Source: Clostridiales bacterium (GTDB lineage: Bacteria; Bacillota; Clostridia; Tissierellales; GPF-1). Taken from it: 64,000 nucleotides of DNA. Positions 33,048 through 42,754 of the stretch are shown here, one piece after another. Positions within the stretch are counted from its first letter, which is position 1, and each line of letters starts with the position of its first letter. The stretch covers positions 41,843 to 105,842 of the forward strand of contig JABXKS010000125.1 in NCBI GenBank assembly GCA_013619125.1, read 5' to 3'. The notes beneath the pieces are model-generated. The model saw nothing but the letters and a program-made list of their open reading frames with translations, ran no database searches and was not told the origin of the DNA. The position numbers and the translations under genes were made by a program.

Positions 33048-33868
33048 AAATTCCTCCCGTAAATCTTCACTTTTTGCAAAAATTGTGTGTCCGTTTCTTG
33101 AATCAAGGCTTCATCCTTTGCAAATACATAGAGAAACACGGTGGATTCCCATTCCGGGAAGTATCGGAGATACACCCGCCCCTTGAGGGTCAATGACGGG
33201 AATGATTCCTTCACTTCCTTTGGCGGCGAACCGTATTGCAAGTCATTTTGATTCCAACCATTTTTCGCATGCACCACCGATCGCGTTTCAATCCTCGTAT
33301 CCACGCGGATCCATTCCTCCAAGGGATGACCCACTTCTATTTTCACTTCTTCAAAGGAATCAATCTTCGTTTTCGCCAGCTCCCTTGGACATCCGAGCCC
33401 CCGCAAAACCAAAATCTCCAAATCATAGAGTGGAATTATGGCCAGCTCGCTTTCGTCAAGCTCACCCGCCTCAGTAAATCCAAAAGGATTTTCCTCATTC
33501 TCACGCGTCACCGCATAGGCACCGTAGTAGGCCATTTCAAAAGGCGAATCTGAATCATAAAGACGAGATCTGCTCCCTGAAAAACTCGCAAAATTATAGA
33601 GGATGGTCGCGGAAATTGGATTCTCCGCCGACTCAAAAGCCGTCGTGTGATAGATCTTCATACTGGAACTCCAATCCTCTTTTCCCGTCGCGTTCCCACC
33701 CGGCATCACCAGTTGAAATCCTTTCTGCCGCATCACGCTGTCTCGATAGGCAAGATAACTTGCCGGTCGCATCACGATCTCGCTTCGTACGCTCGGCACA
33801 AAAAAGAAGCCAAACAAAAACATGCTGATCACTATCAGCATTCCTTTCCTCCGCTTCTTAATTCCCAT
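33035..33868 (-). CDS. Secreted protein of unknown function
   Basis: The predicted 277-residue protein starts at an ATG (33868) with AGGGGGAAG upstream; the ORF track starts 21 codons earlier. A signal peptide (KKRRKGMLIVISMFLFGFFFVPSVRS) is followed by a soluble domain with several Tyr/Phe-rich strands and no lipobox. No family is recognised. The gene precedes and overlaps an EamA transporter and follows pgmB by 25 bp, but the sugar operon link is unclear. Confidence 0.72.
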   Translation of the reverse strand: MGIKKRRKGMLIVISMFLFGFFFVPSVRSEIVMRPASYLAYRDSVMRQKGFQLVMPGGNATGKEDWSSSMKIYHTTAFESAENPISATILYNFASFSGSRSRLYDSDSPFEMAYYGAYAVTRENEENPFGFTEAGELDESELAIIPLYDLEILVLRGLGCPRELAKTKIDSFEEVKIEVGHPLEEWIRVDTRIETRSVVHAKNGWNQNDLQYGSPPKEVKESFPSLTLKGRVYLRYFPEWESTVFLYVFAKDEALIQETDTQFLQKVKIYGRNLWAP

Positions 33869-33893
33869 GACTCTTCCCCCTCGATGATGATCT

Positions 33894-34550
33894 CTACCTA
33901 CCATCATAAAGGATTTCGTCTTGAATTTCATCCAGTGATCCTAAAATCCAGTCCGCATGAGGCAAATTTTCTCGGGTACCGATGCCAACAACATGCATAT
34001 ATGCCCGCTTCGCGGCTTCAACACCAGCTGGTGCATCCTCAAAAACGAGGCAGTCTACTGGCTCAACACCGACACTCTTGGCCGCCAAAAGAAAGACTTC
34101 CGGGTCCGGCTTGGCTCGACTCACCTTGGTGCCGTCAATGCGCGCATCGAAATATTTGCCGATTTCCAACTTTTCCAGAATTCGCGCCGCGTTCTTGCTG
34201 GCCGAACCCAGGGCGATTTTCACCCCGTCTTTTCTTAATTGACGCAAAAGACATTCCGCGCCTGGAAGCAGATCCTCCCGGGTCAACTCGTCGATCATCT
34301 CCACGTACCAGGCATTTTTCCGTTCCGACAGGCCTGCTTTTTCAGCCTCCGAGGGCCTTTTTTTTCCCAAGGAGAGCAGAATTTCCAAAGAAGCCATCCG
34401 GCTCACTCCTTTTAATCTTTCATTGTCCATTAGTGTAAACGGAATCTCCAATTCCTCCGCTAGACGCTTCCACGCGAGATAGTGATATTTTGCTGTGTCT
34501 ACGATCACACCATCCAGATCAAATATGACTGCTTTCCAACGATTTCTCAT
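33894..34550 (-). CDS. pgmB: Beta-phosphoglucomutase
   Basis: The 218-residue HAD-fold enzyme has the nucleophile motif FDLDGVIVDTAKYH, a Lys-bearing cap, GSASKNA and the metal motif CLVFEDAPAGVEAAKRA, the full beta-phosphoglucomutase set. It converts beta-glucose 1-phosphate, produced by maltose phosphorylase, to glucose 6-phosphate. It is divergent from the maltose phosphorylase gene, and both flank a MalR-type operator. This supports the pathway assignment strongly. Confidence 0.93.
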   Translation of the reverse strand: MRNRWKAVIFDLDGVIVDTAKYHYLAWKRLAEELEIPFTLMDNERLKGVSRMASLEILLSLGKKRPSEAEKAGLSERKNAWYVEMIDELTREDLLPGAECLLRQLRKDGVKIALGSASKNAARILEKLEIGKYFDARIDGTKVSRAKPDPEVFLLAAKSVGVEPVDCLVFEDAPAGVEAAKRAYMHVVGIGTRENLPHADWILGSLDEIQDEILYDGR

Positions 34551-34576
34551 CCAATCATCCTTTTTTTTAAAAATAT

Positions 34577-34631
34577 TTGTGCCTTAGGCAAACCTTTGCT
34601 ATAATGAAGTTGTGCAATCGGTTGCACAACT
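34577..34631 (+). promoter_or_regulatory. Maltose phosphorylase promoter with MalR-type operator (site 1)
   Basis: TTGTGC (34577-34582), a 17-bp spacer and TATAAT (34600-34605) precede the rightward sugar genes. Downstream lies GTTGTGCAA-TCGG-TTGCACAAC (34609-34630), a palindrome with 9-base perfect arms, typical for LacI-family repressors. A second, shorter palindrome TTTGTGCCTTAGGCAAA overlaps the -35. The site also lies upstream of divergent pgmB. Confidence 0.82.
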
Positions 34632-34745
34632 ATTTTATCATATTCTAATCACGATTGAAATGATATCCATAAATTTTGATTTTACTAGAGCCAAATTATA
34701 AAACTTCTCTGTTGCATTCACAAATACCAGGAAGGTTGGGTACCT

Positions 34746-37031
34746 ATGAAACAAAGAATTCAAACAGATCCATGGAAGATCATCGAAGATGGCTTCCATC
34801 CAGAAGAAAATCGATTTTATGAAAGCGTGATGAGCCTTGGAAACGGCCATATGGGCATGCGCGGAAATTTTGAGGAAGACTATTCCGGAGATAGCCTCTC
34901 CGGCACCTACCTCGCTGGCGTCTACTATCCCGATAAGACCCGGGTTGGCTGGTGGAAGAACGGATATCCCGAATACTTCGCCAAGGTATTAAATGCCGTC
35001 AATTTTCTTTATACCCCGATGAAACTCAACGGCGTTGCCGTTGATCTCGCCAAAGAAGAATTTTCCAACTTCACACGGGTACTCAATATGCAGACGGGGA
35101 TTTTGACGCGTTCTTTTGTGATTATCCGTCCTGAGGGACAAATAAAATTCACCATTGAGCGCTTTGTCAGTACCAACAATCGCGAAATTGCTGCCATCCG
35201 CTTCCACGTGGAATCCTTGGAAGGCAGTCATCGACTTGAATGGGCGCCCGGACTCAATCAAAATGTCCAAAATGAAGACTCCAATTACGAGGAAACATTC
35301 TGGGAACCCATGGAAGCCGAGATCGAAAACAGCATGGGCTTTGTACTGGCTACCACCAAAAAGACAGCATTCGTTGTGGGTGCCGCCATGGCCATCAATG
35401 CGAGCGGCGCTACTCCGATTGGTGAAACCGCCAATCTGCAGCTGGCGACTCTCCAATACGAGATTCAGCTAGATGCAGGCCATCCTGTCGTTCTCGATAA
35501 AATAATTACCGTTCTCACGAATCGCGATCACAAGACCGAAGACATCAAGGAGTTGGCCTATCAGTCAGCCGATACCGCCAAAAAAACAGGCTACGATCGC
35601 TTGCGGGCCGCCCATATCCAAACCTGGTCAGCAATATGGCAGGAAAGTGATATCGAAATCACGGGTGACGATGCCGCGCAACAGGGCATTCGGTTCAATC
35701 TTTTTCACTTAAAACAAACCTACAATGGACTGGATCCTCGACTGAATATCGGACCCAAGGGATTTACCGGCGAAAAATACGGCGGCAGCACCTACTGGGA
35801 TACCGAAGCTTTCTGCATCCCAGTCTTCCTATCGACTGCAAAACCAGAGATCGCAAGAAACCTCTTGATTTATCGCCATCGCCATCTTGAAAAAGCCGTA
35901 GAAAACGCAACTAAGCTTGGCGTTAAAGGCGCGCTCTATCCCATGGTGACCATGAATGGAGAAGAATGCCACAATGAATGGGAAATCACCTTTGAAGAAA
36001 TTCATCGAAACGCCGCGATTGCCTACGCCATCTATCAATACGTCCTCTATACGGGGGACCGCGACTACCTCTTGAGCCACGGTCTCGATGTTTTAATTGA
36101 GATCAGCCGTTTCTGGGCGAATCGCGTCAACTGGTCGGAAGCCAAACAAGCCTATGTGCTTTTAGGCGTCACGGGACCCAATGAGTATGATAACAACGTC
36201 AACAACAATTGGTACACCAATCGCATGGCGAAATGGACCCTTCAATACACGAGAGAGACCATCGAAAAGTATTACTACGCGCAGCCGCAAAAAATTCATG
36301 ACATCCTCGATCACCATCTGGTTACGAAAGAGGAGCTGGAACAATGGCAATCGGTGGAAGAAAAACTCTTTGAGCCACAAGACAAGACTCTGGGCATCTT
36401 CTTGCAGCAAGATGGTTATCTGGACAAAGAGCAGCGCATGGCAGCCGATTTGGATCCGGCGGAGCGGCCATTAAATCAGAACTGGTCCTGGGACCGCATC
36501 CTTCGTTCCTGTTTTATCAAGCAGGCCGATGTGTTGCAAGGCCTCTTTGTTCTCGGCGAACTCTATTCGATGGAAACCAAAAAGAGAAACTTTGATTTCT
36601 ATGAGCCACGCACCGTCCACGAATCCTCTCTCTCCCCTTGCGTCCACAGCATTTTGGCCGCGGAGTTGGGACGCCTCGATAAAGCGTTGGAGATGTTTCA
36701 TCGGGCTGCCCGTCTCGATCTGGATGATTACAACAACGATACAGATGACGGTTTGCATATCACCAGCATGGGTGGCACTTGGATGAATATGGTCTATGGC
36801 TTCGGCGGACTTCGCATCAAAGAAAACGGACTCTATCTAACCCCCGTTCTGCCAAAGACGTGGGTCGGCTATTCCTTTGTTCTTCGGTATCGCGGAAGCG
36901 AAGTTAAGATCAAACGGACACAAAATGAACTGACCATTCAATTGTTGGAAGGCAAACCGCTCCATCTCCGCGTCTGGGAGAAAGATGTATATTGCGATAT
37001 AGACGGGGTACGAATCCCCATTGTTTCTTAG
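34746..37031 (+). CDS. Maltose phosphorylase (GH65)
   Basis: The 761-residue enzyme fits GH65 in length and domain order: N-terminal beta-sandwich, (alpha/alpha)6 barrel and C-terminal jelly roll. The catalytic acid Glu480 is in GVTGPNEYDNNVNNNWYTN, and the phosphate-binding part is found in the HESSLSPCVHSI region. Family members phosphorolyse alpha-glucobioses to beta-glucose 1-phosphate and glucose. Maltose is the probable substrate because pgmB, amylase and MalEFG are adjacent; kojibiose or trehalose phosphorylase are alternatives. The gene is followed by glucan phosphorylase 10 bp downstream. Confidence 0.92.
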   Translation: MKQRIQTDPWKIIEDGFHPEENRFYESVMSLGNGHMGMRGNFEEDYSGDSLSGTYLAGVYYPDKTRVGWWKNGYPEYFAKVLNAVNFLYTPMKLNGVAVDLAKEEFSNFTRVLNMQTGILTRSFVIIRPEGQIKFTIERFVSTNNREIAAIRFHVESLEGSHRLEWAPGLNQNVQNEDSNYEETFWEPMEAEIENSMGFVLATTKKTAFVVGAAMAINASGATPIGETANLQLATLQYEIQLDAGHPVVLDKIITVLTNRDHKTEDIKELAYQSADTAKKTGYDRLRAAHIQTWSAIWQESDIEITGDDAAQQGIRFNLFHLKQTYNGLDPRLNIGPKGFTGEKYGGSTYWDTEAFCIPVFLSTAKPEIARNLLIYRHRHLEKAVENATKLGVKGALYPMVTMNGEECHNEWEITFEEIHRNAAIAYAIYQYVLYTGDRDYLLSHGLDVLIEISRFWANRVNWSEAKQAYVLLGVTGPNEYDNNVNNNWYTNRMAKWTLQYTRETIEKYYYAQPQKIHDILDHHLVTKEELEQWQSVEEKLFEPQDKTLGIFLQQDGYLDKEQRMAADLDPAERPLNQNWSWDRILRSCFIKQADVLQGLFVLGELYSMETKKRNFDFYEPRTVHESSLSPCVHSILAAELGRLDKALEMFHRAARLDLDDYNNDTDDGLHITSMGGTWMNMVYGFGGLRIKENGLYLTPVLPKTWVGYSFVLRYRGSEVKIKRTQNELTIQLLEGKPLHLRVWEKDVYCDIDGVRIPIVS

Positions 37032-37041
37032 GAGGATTTTT

Positions 37042-38649
37042 ATGGAAAAACAAGTTGCTTATTTTTGCATGGAATACGGATTAGACTCCAGCTTCAAACA
37101 ATACGCGGGGGGCTTGGGCATTCTCGCAGGGGATCACTTAAAGGGTGCCCATGACTTGAATCTGCCCTTGGTGGCCCTTGGACTATTATGGAAACAAGGC
37201 TATACGGATCAATACATCCAAGACGATGGCACCCCTTATGACAGCTATGTCAACCGCCATTACGACTTTCTGGAGGAAACCGGCGTTATTGTAACTGTAA
37301 AAATCCGCCAGCGTGATGTCGCTTGCAAGGTCTGGAAATGCGAGGCCTTTGGAAATGCAACCCTATACCTTTTAGATACGGATATCGAAGAGAACAATGG
37401 CGCCGATCGTTGGATTACCGGCCAACTCTATGGTTGGTTTGGCGAAGAGCGGATTGCGCAAGAAATGGTTTTGGGGATTGGCGGGGTTCGCGCCCTTCAC
37501 GCCTTGGGAATTACTCCCGATGTTGTCCATTTCAATGAAGGCCACGCCCTCTTTGCCGGATTCGAATTGCTCCGCGAAAAAATGGATGCCGGCATGACTT
37601 TCGAAGAAGCCAAGACCGCCATCAAACCTCAGGTGGTCTTCACAACACACACACCGATTGTGGAAGGCAACGAAGCCCATGAATTGGATCGTCTGATCTA
37701 TATGGGTGCCAATAACGGCCTTACCTTGGAACAATTGGTCTCCTTGGGGGGCGCGCCCTTCAATATGACCGTGGCTGCTCTTCGCTTGGCGAAAAAGGCC
37801 AATGCCGTTGCCGCGCTTCATGCGGAGACCTCCAATACAATGTGGACGCATATCGAAGATCGGTGTGAGATCATCGGAATTACTAACGCCATTCATCTCC
37901 CCACTTGGGTGGATCAAAATATGCTGGACTTCGTTGAAGATCCCGAAATCCTTTGGACGCATCATCAAACCAACAAACTCGCTTTGATTAAAATGGTGGA
38001 AGAGCGAAACGGCGTTTCTCTGAATCCTGACAGCCTATTAATCGGTTTCTCACGCCGAGCCGCGCCCTATAAGCGCAGCGATTTTATCTTCTCGGACCTG
38101 AACATCATCGAGCCGCTTCTGAAAAATGGTGACGTGCAAATTATCTTCTCGGGCAAAGCGCATCCATTGGATGACAACGGCAAGGAAATTGTGACGCGCA
38201 TCGTCGCCATGGCAAGAAAATATCCCCATGCCGTCGTATTCTTGGAAAACTATGATATGACCATCGGCGCCGCCCTGACACGTGGCTCGGACATCTGGCT
38301 CAACAATCCAAGACGGCCTAAAGAAGCCAGCGGTACTTCAGGGATGAAGGCGGCCATGAACGGCGTTTTGAATTTTTCCATTCTGGACGGCTGGTGGCCA
38401 GAAGCCTGTCAGCACGGTGTCAACGGCTGGCAATTCGGCGATGCTTTTGAATCGGAAAATATGAAAGAGCAAGACGCCCACGATTTGACCGAACTCTACC
38501 GCGTCCTTCGAAAAGAAGTGCTCCCCACTTATTATCAAGATCGCGGACACTGGGTTCGCATGATGCAGATGAGCATTCGCTCCACCCGAGAATTTTTCGG
38601 TACAGACCGCATGCTGAAAGAATACTACGAGAACCTTTATAACGCGTAA
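37042..38649 (+). CDS. glgP: Alpha-glucan phosphorylase (short GT35 type)
   Basis: The 535-residue protein is a short alpha-glucan phosphorylase, as found in many anaerobes, and starts MEKQVAYFCMEYGLDSSFKQYAGGLGILAGDH. The catalytic-site pieces are FSRRAAPYKRSDFIF and the PLP-region motif PRRPKEASGTSGMKAAMNG. It releases alpha-glucose 1-phosphate from maltodextrins. The ATG at 37042 has AGGAGG upstream; the ORF track starts 7 codons earlier. Shares the promoter of the GH65 gene. Confidence 0.92.
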   Translation: MEKQVAYFCMEYGLDSSFKQYAGGLGILAGDHLKGAHDLNLPLVALGLLWKQGYTDQYIQDDGTPYDSYVNRHYDFLEETGVIVTVKIRQRDVACKVWKCEAFGNATLYLLDTDIEENNGADRWITGQLYGWFGEERIAQEMVLGIGGVRALHALGITPDVVHFNEGHALFAGFELLREKMDAGMTFEEAKTAIKPQVVFTTHTPIVEGNEAHELDRLIYMGANNGLTLEQLVSLGGAPFNMTVAALRLAKKANAVAALHAETSNTMWTHIEDRCEIIGITNAIHLPTWVDQNMLDFVEDPEILWTHHQTNKLALIKMVEERNGVSLNPDSLLIGFSRRAAPYKRSDFIFSDLNIIEPLLKNGDVQIIFSGKAHPLDDNGKEIVTRIVAMARKYPHAVVFLENYDMTIGAALTRGSDIWLNNPRRPKEASGTSGMKAAMNGVLNFSILDGWWPEACQHGVNGWQFGDAFESENMKEQDAHDLTELYRVLRKEVLPTYYQDRGHWVRMMQMSIRSTREFFGTDRMLKEYYENLYNA

Positions 38650-38661
38650 TTCTTCCTCTAC

Positions 38662-38694
38662 AAAAAACGCTAGCCCCAGGGGCTAGCGTTTTTT
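38662..38694. terminator. Bidirectional terminator between glgP and the GH31 gene
   Basis: AAAAAACGCTAGCCCC and GGGGCTAGCGTTTTTT form a near-perfect inverted repeat that overlaps the end of the GH31 gene. Confidence 0.9.
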
Positions 38695-40863
38695 CATACT
38701 CTTCATAACAGGCGCCGAATACTGATCCTGCAAAATCTCTTCTCGCAAAATCCCATCCTCCACATGAATCCATGATTCTCTGTACGATCCCGATTCGAAA
38801 GCAAAACTCTGCCCATCATCGAAATAAAGTTTGGTTTTCAAGTTCTTCGTACCTTCAAAGTAAATCAATTCCAATTCGTCAATCTCCCCTTCCGGGTCAA
38901 ATTGAGAAAGCATATCTAGCGGAATCACGGCGCCGGCTCGAACAAAAACTGGAATCTGATCGAACGCTACCTCAACTATTGCCACCGATTCCGTATACCG
39001 CTTGCCTGTTGTGAACTCAACCCATTCTCCTTTGGGAAAGATCACCATTCGCTGGCGCTGCCCCGGTCTCAAGATCGGACAAACCATCAAATGATCCCCA
39101 AATAGAAATTGATCATTTACATCATACAATCTCAAATCTGTCTGATCTAAGAAATAAAGCGGCCGCATAATGGGAATACCTTCTTGATGCGACTGCCAAA
39201 GCGCTGAATACAGATAGCTGCGTAGCCGGTAGCGCATTTCCACTGCCTTTTTCATAGCCGCTTGCGCTTCATCGCCGAAACACCAAGGTTCTTGATGACG
39301 TGTACCAATCGATGCGTGATTCCGAAACAAAGGTGTAAAAGCACCCAGTTGCATCCAGCGAACCATCATCTCGGCTGATGGATCTCCTGCATATCCGCCA
39401 ACGTCTGATCCCACCATGGAAAATCCGCTCATTCCCAAATTCAAGAACATGGGAATGCTCATCTCCATATGCTCCCAAGTACTGCTATTGTCACCCGTCC
39501 ATACCGCAGCCAGGCGCTGCGTCCCCGCACTAGCCGCGCGAGACAGCACAAAGGGACGCTGATTCTTCAATAGGGCTCTCATCCCCGCCTGGGTCGCTTT
39601 CGCCTCGTAATGTGCATATTGATTATGCATGTCCTTTTGCGTTACCAATCTCCCCTCATCATCTCGATGGGTGACACGTGTCGGCACTGTTTTTGATTTT
39701 GTGGAAAAATCAGCGATTTCATTCATATCATTCCAAATCCCACGAATTCCAGCCTCCACAAAGGCTTTATGCAAATTGCCCCACCAATCCCGAACTCGTT
39801 TTTGCAAGAAGTCAGGGAATAGGGACTCTTCAGGCCAAACTACACCCACATAGGGTTTGTCCGTCTTCGGATCTTGAATAAAGTACTCCGGCCTTGCTCC
39901 CGGCAATGAAACGTGACCGTCTTTCTCCAACTTTACTCCCGGATCAATAATCACGATAACGGTAAAACCAAGTTTATGAACCTCTTGAAGTGTTTCGACA
40001 AATTTGGGAAATGCTTTTTGATCAATGCTGAAAACCCGATACTCGTCCATATAATGGATATCCAAATACAAAACATCGCATGGAATCTCTTCCTTGCGGA
40101 ACCGTTTGGCAACCGCCAACAGCTCTTCTTGGGTACGATAGCTATATCGACTTTGCTGAAGCCCTAAGAATTTTCGAGGCCACAGCGGGCTTGTTCCGGT
40201 CAATCGGCCATAGGCAGTCAATACTTCCTGCGGTGAACGCTTGGCCATCAGGTAGTAATCCAAAAAACCTCCATCCGCGGAAAAACGCATTTCGCCTTCT
40301 CCAGCCGCCATTTCGCCTCTTCCATGGTCGAATGAAAATCGCGTATGGGTCGGATTGTCATAATACCAACCTACACACCGCTCTTTGCTCACTCCCAGGT
40401 AAAAATTAATCGCCGTATGCATGGCAGTCAAAGCCGTACAGTGCTGGGGCACCCGCGCCAGGGCATCTGTATTCCAATTCTCCATCGTATGATGCATCAG
40501 ATTTAACCAGTGGTACTTTTCACCCAGTCCATAGACGCCAGCTTCCCATTTTCGCATGCGACTATGCCCAGGCTTCGCACCTGTTCGAATCTCCTGATCA
40601 TCCTGAACCAACCCAAACGAATCATAAATCTTGAGCGTCAGTTCCTTTTTGTTTACGACGATCCGAAGGTCCTGCCAACGAATTTCTTCTTCCAGCTTCC
40701 CTTCTTTGCGTTCCAATGCTTGCGGCTGAATCGGCTCCAATAACACCGCATCCGTCTGTATATTCTGTTTGTCATGATAGGAAACCCTCAAGATTCCCTC
40801 TGGATAAAAGCGGAGACGCAAACATCTGCGTCCCCGGCGAAATTCTATTTTGTTCAAATTCAT
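38683..40863 (-). CDS. Alpha-glucosidase (GH31)
   Basis: The 726-residue enzyme shows GH31 order: N-terminal beta domain, TIM barrel and C-terminal beta domains. The nucleophile Asp is in GIWNDMNEIADF and the acid/base Asp in WTGDNSSTWEHM. The barrel starts with KFLGLQQSRYSYRTQEE. No signal peptide is seen, so it acts in the cytosol on imported maltodextrins, releasing glucose. It is the last gene of the malEFG operon, 4 bp after malG. Confidence 0.94.
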   Translation of the reverse strand: MNLNKIEFRRGRRCLRLRFYPEGILRVSYHDKQNIQTDAVLLEPIQPQALERKEGKLEEEIRWQDLRIVVNKKELTLKIYDSFGLVQDDQEIRTGAKPGHSRMRKWEAGVYGLGEKYHWLNLMHHTMENWNTDALARVPQHCTALTAMHTAINFYLGVSKERCVGWYYDNPTHTRFSFDHGRGEMAAGEGEMRFSADGGFLDYYLMAKRSPQEVLTAYGRLTGTSPLWPRKFLGLQQSRYSYRTQEELLAVAKRFRKEEIPCDVLYLDIHYMDEYRVFSIDQKAFPKFVETLQEVHKLGFTVIVIIDPGVKLEKDGHVSLPGARPEYFIQDPKTDKPYVGVVWPEESLFPDFLQKRVRDWWGNLHKAFVEAGIRGIWNDMNEIADFSTKSKTVPTRVTHRDDEGRLVTQKDMHNQYAHYEAKATQAGMRALLKNQRPFVLSRAASAGTQRLAAVWTGDNSSTWEHMEMSIPMFLNLGMSGFSMVGSDVGGYAGDPSAEMMVRWMQLGAFTPLFRNHASIGTRHQEPWCFGDEAQAAMKKAVEMRYRLRSYLYSALWQSHQEGIPIMRPLYFLDQTDLRLYDVNDQFLFGDHLMVCPILRPGQRQRMVIFPKGEWVEFTTGKRYTESVAIVEVAFDQIPVFVRAGAVIPLDMLSQFDPEGEIDELELIYFEGTKNLKTKLYFDDGQSFAFESGSYRESWIHVEDGILREEILQDQYSAPVMKSMKKR

Positions 40864-40867
40864 CCTC

Positions 40868-41752
40868 CTAGCCTTTTACTCCACCTAATGTTAAACCGCC
40901 AACCAAGAAGCGGGATAAGCTTATAAACAAGATGACAACCGGAATACTCGTAATGAGGGCCGCCGCTGAATACACGCCCCACTGGGTATTAAATTGCCCT
41001 TGCATGGATACCAATCCCACCGGCAGTGTCAGCACCTCTGGTTTGGTCAAAATAACCTTGGCTACGATATACTCCGACCAAGCGGACATAAACGCAAACA
41101 AAAAGGTAATCGCCAACGCCGGTTTTGCCAATGGCAAGATAATCCGATAGAACGTCAGAAAGGGAGATGCTCCATCGATATACGCACTTTCTTCCAAGGA
41201 TTTTGGAATGGTGTCAAAATAACCCTTCAGCATCCAGACGGAAAACGGAACAGCCGTCGCCGTATAGGGCACCAATAGTCCCAAAAATTGATTCACCAAT
41301 CCCAGCTTGACCAATAAAATGTACATCGGCAATAGCAGCATGGGACCCGGAAACATCTGCGTGATCAAAAACATCATCATTCCTGTTTTTCTTCCAGTAA
41401 ATCGATACCGTGAAAACGCATATCCCGCCGATGCGGAAAAGGAAACTGCGATCACCGCTGTCAGGACCGAGATAATCAATGAATTTCGTAGCCATAAGAG
41501 CAAGTCGATCTCAAAAATCGCGCGACGAAAGTTCTCCAAGGTATAATTATCTGGCACAATCTGCAAATTCATTTGGAAAAGATTGTCTGCCGGCCGTAAG
41601 GCAACGGATAAGATATTAAGCATTGGATAAACCGTCACCACGCACATGATCAATAACAACAAATAGATCAAGATGATTTTCAGCCAAGAATCATTACGTT
41701 CGAAGTATCGGTTTTTAAAAGAATCGCGAACCTGAACTTGATTGTTTTCCAT
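40868..41752 (-). CDS. malG: Maltodextrin ABC transporter permease MalG
   Basis: The 294-residue membrane protein has six helices and the EAA loop of importers, LEESAYIDGASPFLTFYRIILPLAKPAL. It starts on the last base of the malF stop region (overlap of 1 base). With MalF it forms the channel for MalE-delivered maltodextrins. Confidence 0.94.
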   Translation of the reverse strand: MENNQVQVRDSFKNRYFERNDSWLKIILIYLLLLIMCVVTVYPMLNILSVALRPADNLFQMNLQIVPDNYTLENFRRAIFEIDLLLWLRNSLIISVLTAVIAVSFSASAGYAFSRYRFTGRKTGMMMFLITQMFPGPMLLLPMYILLVKLGLVNQFLGLLVPYTATAVPFSVWMLKGYFDTIPKSLEESAYIDGASPFLTFYRIILPLAKPALAITFLFAFMSAWSEYIVAKVILTKPEVLTLPVGLVSMQGQFNTQWGVYSAAALITSIPVVILFISLSRFLVGGLTLGGVKG

Positions 41753-42687
41753 TACCGCACCTCCTCAAGGCCTTGGGACCGCTTCATAAAGGTCATGCCG
41801 AAGATCAACAAAATCAGGAAGATCACGACAGAGTATGCCGCCGCATATCCATATCGATAGAAGTTGAAGGCAAGTCGGTAGACTTCCGTTACCAAAATTT
41901 GTGTTTTTTCGTTCCCGAAACCGCCCGCAATAATTAAGATGACATTCAACATGTTGAAGGTCCAAACGGTTCCTAAAACAATGGCCGGCGCCAATACCGG
42001 CTTTAATAACGGCAATGTAATGTTGCGAAATTGCTGAACCCCAGAAGCGCCGTCAATTTCTGCCGCTTCATAAAATTCCTTGTCAATGGACTGTAATCCG
42101 CCCAGAGCAATCATCATCATAAACGGGAATCCCAGCCAAATATTCGTTAGAATGGCCCCGATAAAGGTCCACGAAGGATTCGTCAGCCATGGCACAGCCG
42201 AAAATCCAATCTTTTGCAAAAAAATATTGATCGCCCCAAACTGATTGTTCAACATCCCACGCCAAGTCAAAGCGACGATATATTGGGGAACCGCCCAAGG
42301 GATGATTAAAAGCACACGAATAATTCCTTTGCCCAGTAATTTGCGATTCAATAATACCGCTAGAAACAAACCAATTGTTACGTGAAAGAATACATTGACC
42401 ATCGTCCATACAATCGTGCGTCCAAAGGTGCGTAAGAAAGCCGTTTCATGAAGAAGCTTTGCATAGTTTCCCAAACCGATAAAGTTTGGGTCTTTAAATG
42501 TCGCCAAGCTCATGTCAGTCATGGAGAGATAGATCCCATATCCCAAGGGATAAAACACCATCAATGCCATCACCATAAAAGCAGGTAATATATATCGATA
42601 CGGCGTCCATCGACTCACCGCTAAATTCATATTGCTTCGTTTCTTTTTGGGTAATGGCGCCATTGCCGCCGAGTTATTCCCATTCAT
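41752..42687 (-). CDS. malF: Maltodextrin ABC transporter permease MalF
   Basis: The 311-residue membrane protein has six helices and the EAA loop KEFYEAAEIDGASGVQQFRNITLPLLKPVL. The ATG at 42687 follows AAGGCGG; the ORF-track start lies 20 codons upstream inside the malE-malF attenuator. It lacks the large extra periplasmic domain of Escherichia coli MalF, as is usual in Firmicutes. Confidence 0.94.
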   Translation of the reverse strand: MNGNNSAAMAPLPKKKRSNMNLAVSRWTPYRYILPAFMVMALMVFYPLGYGIYLSMTDMSLATFKDPNFIGLGNYAKLLHETAFLRTFGRTIVWTMVNVFFHVTIGLFLAVLLNRKLLGKGIIRVLLIIPWAVPQYIVALTWRGMLNNQFGAINIFLQKIGFSAVPWLTNPSWTFIGAILTNIWLGFPFMMMIALGGLQSIDKEFYEAAEIDGASGVQQFRNITLPLLKPVLAPAIVLGTVWTFNMLNVILIIAGGFGNEKTQILVTEVYRLAFNFYRYGYAAAYSVVIFLILLIFGMTFMKRSQGLEEVR

Positions 42688-42711
42688 CGAATTCCGCCTT
42701 TCGTGTATTTG

Positions 42712-42746
42712 AGAAAAAAAAGGGGGAGAACTTTCATTCTCCCCCA
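42712..42746 (-). terminator. Partial terminator (attenuator) between malE and malF
   Basis: GGGGGAGAA, TGAAAG, TTCTCCCCCTTTTTTTTC lies between the malE stop and the malF start. Such hairpins reduce permease and raise binding-protein levels in importer operons. Confidence 0.82.
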
Positions 42747-42754
42747 ATCAATTC

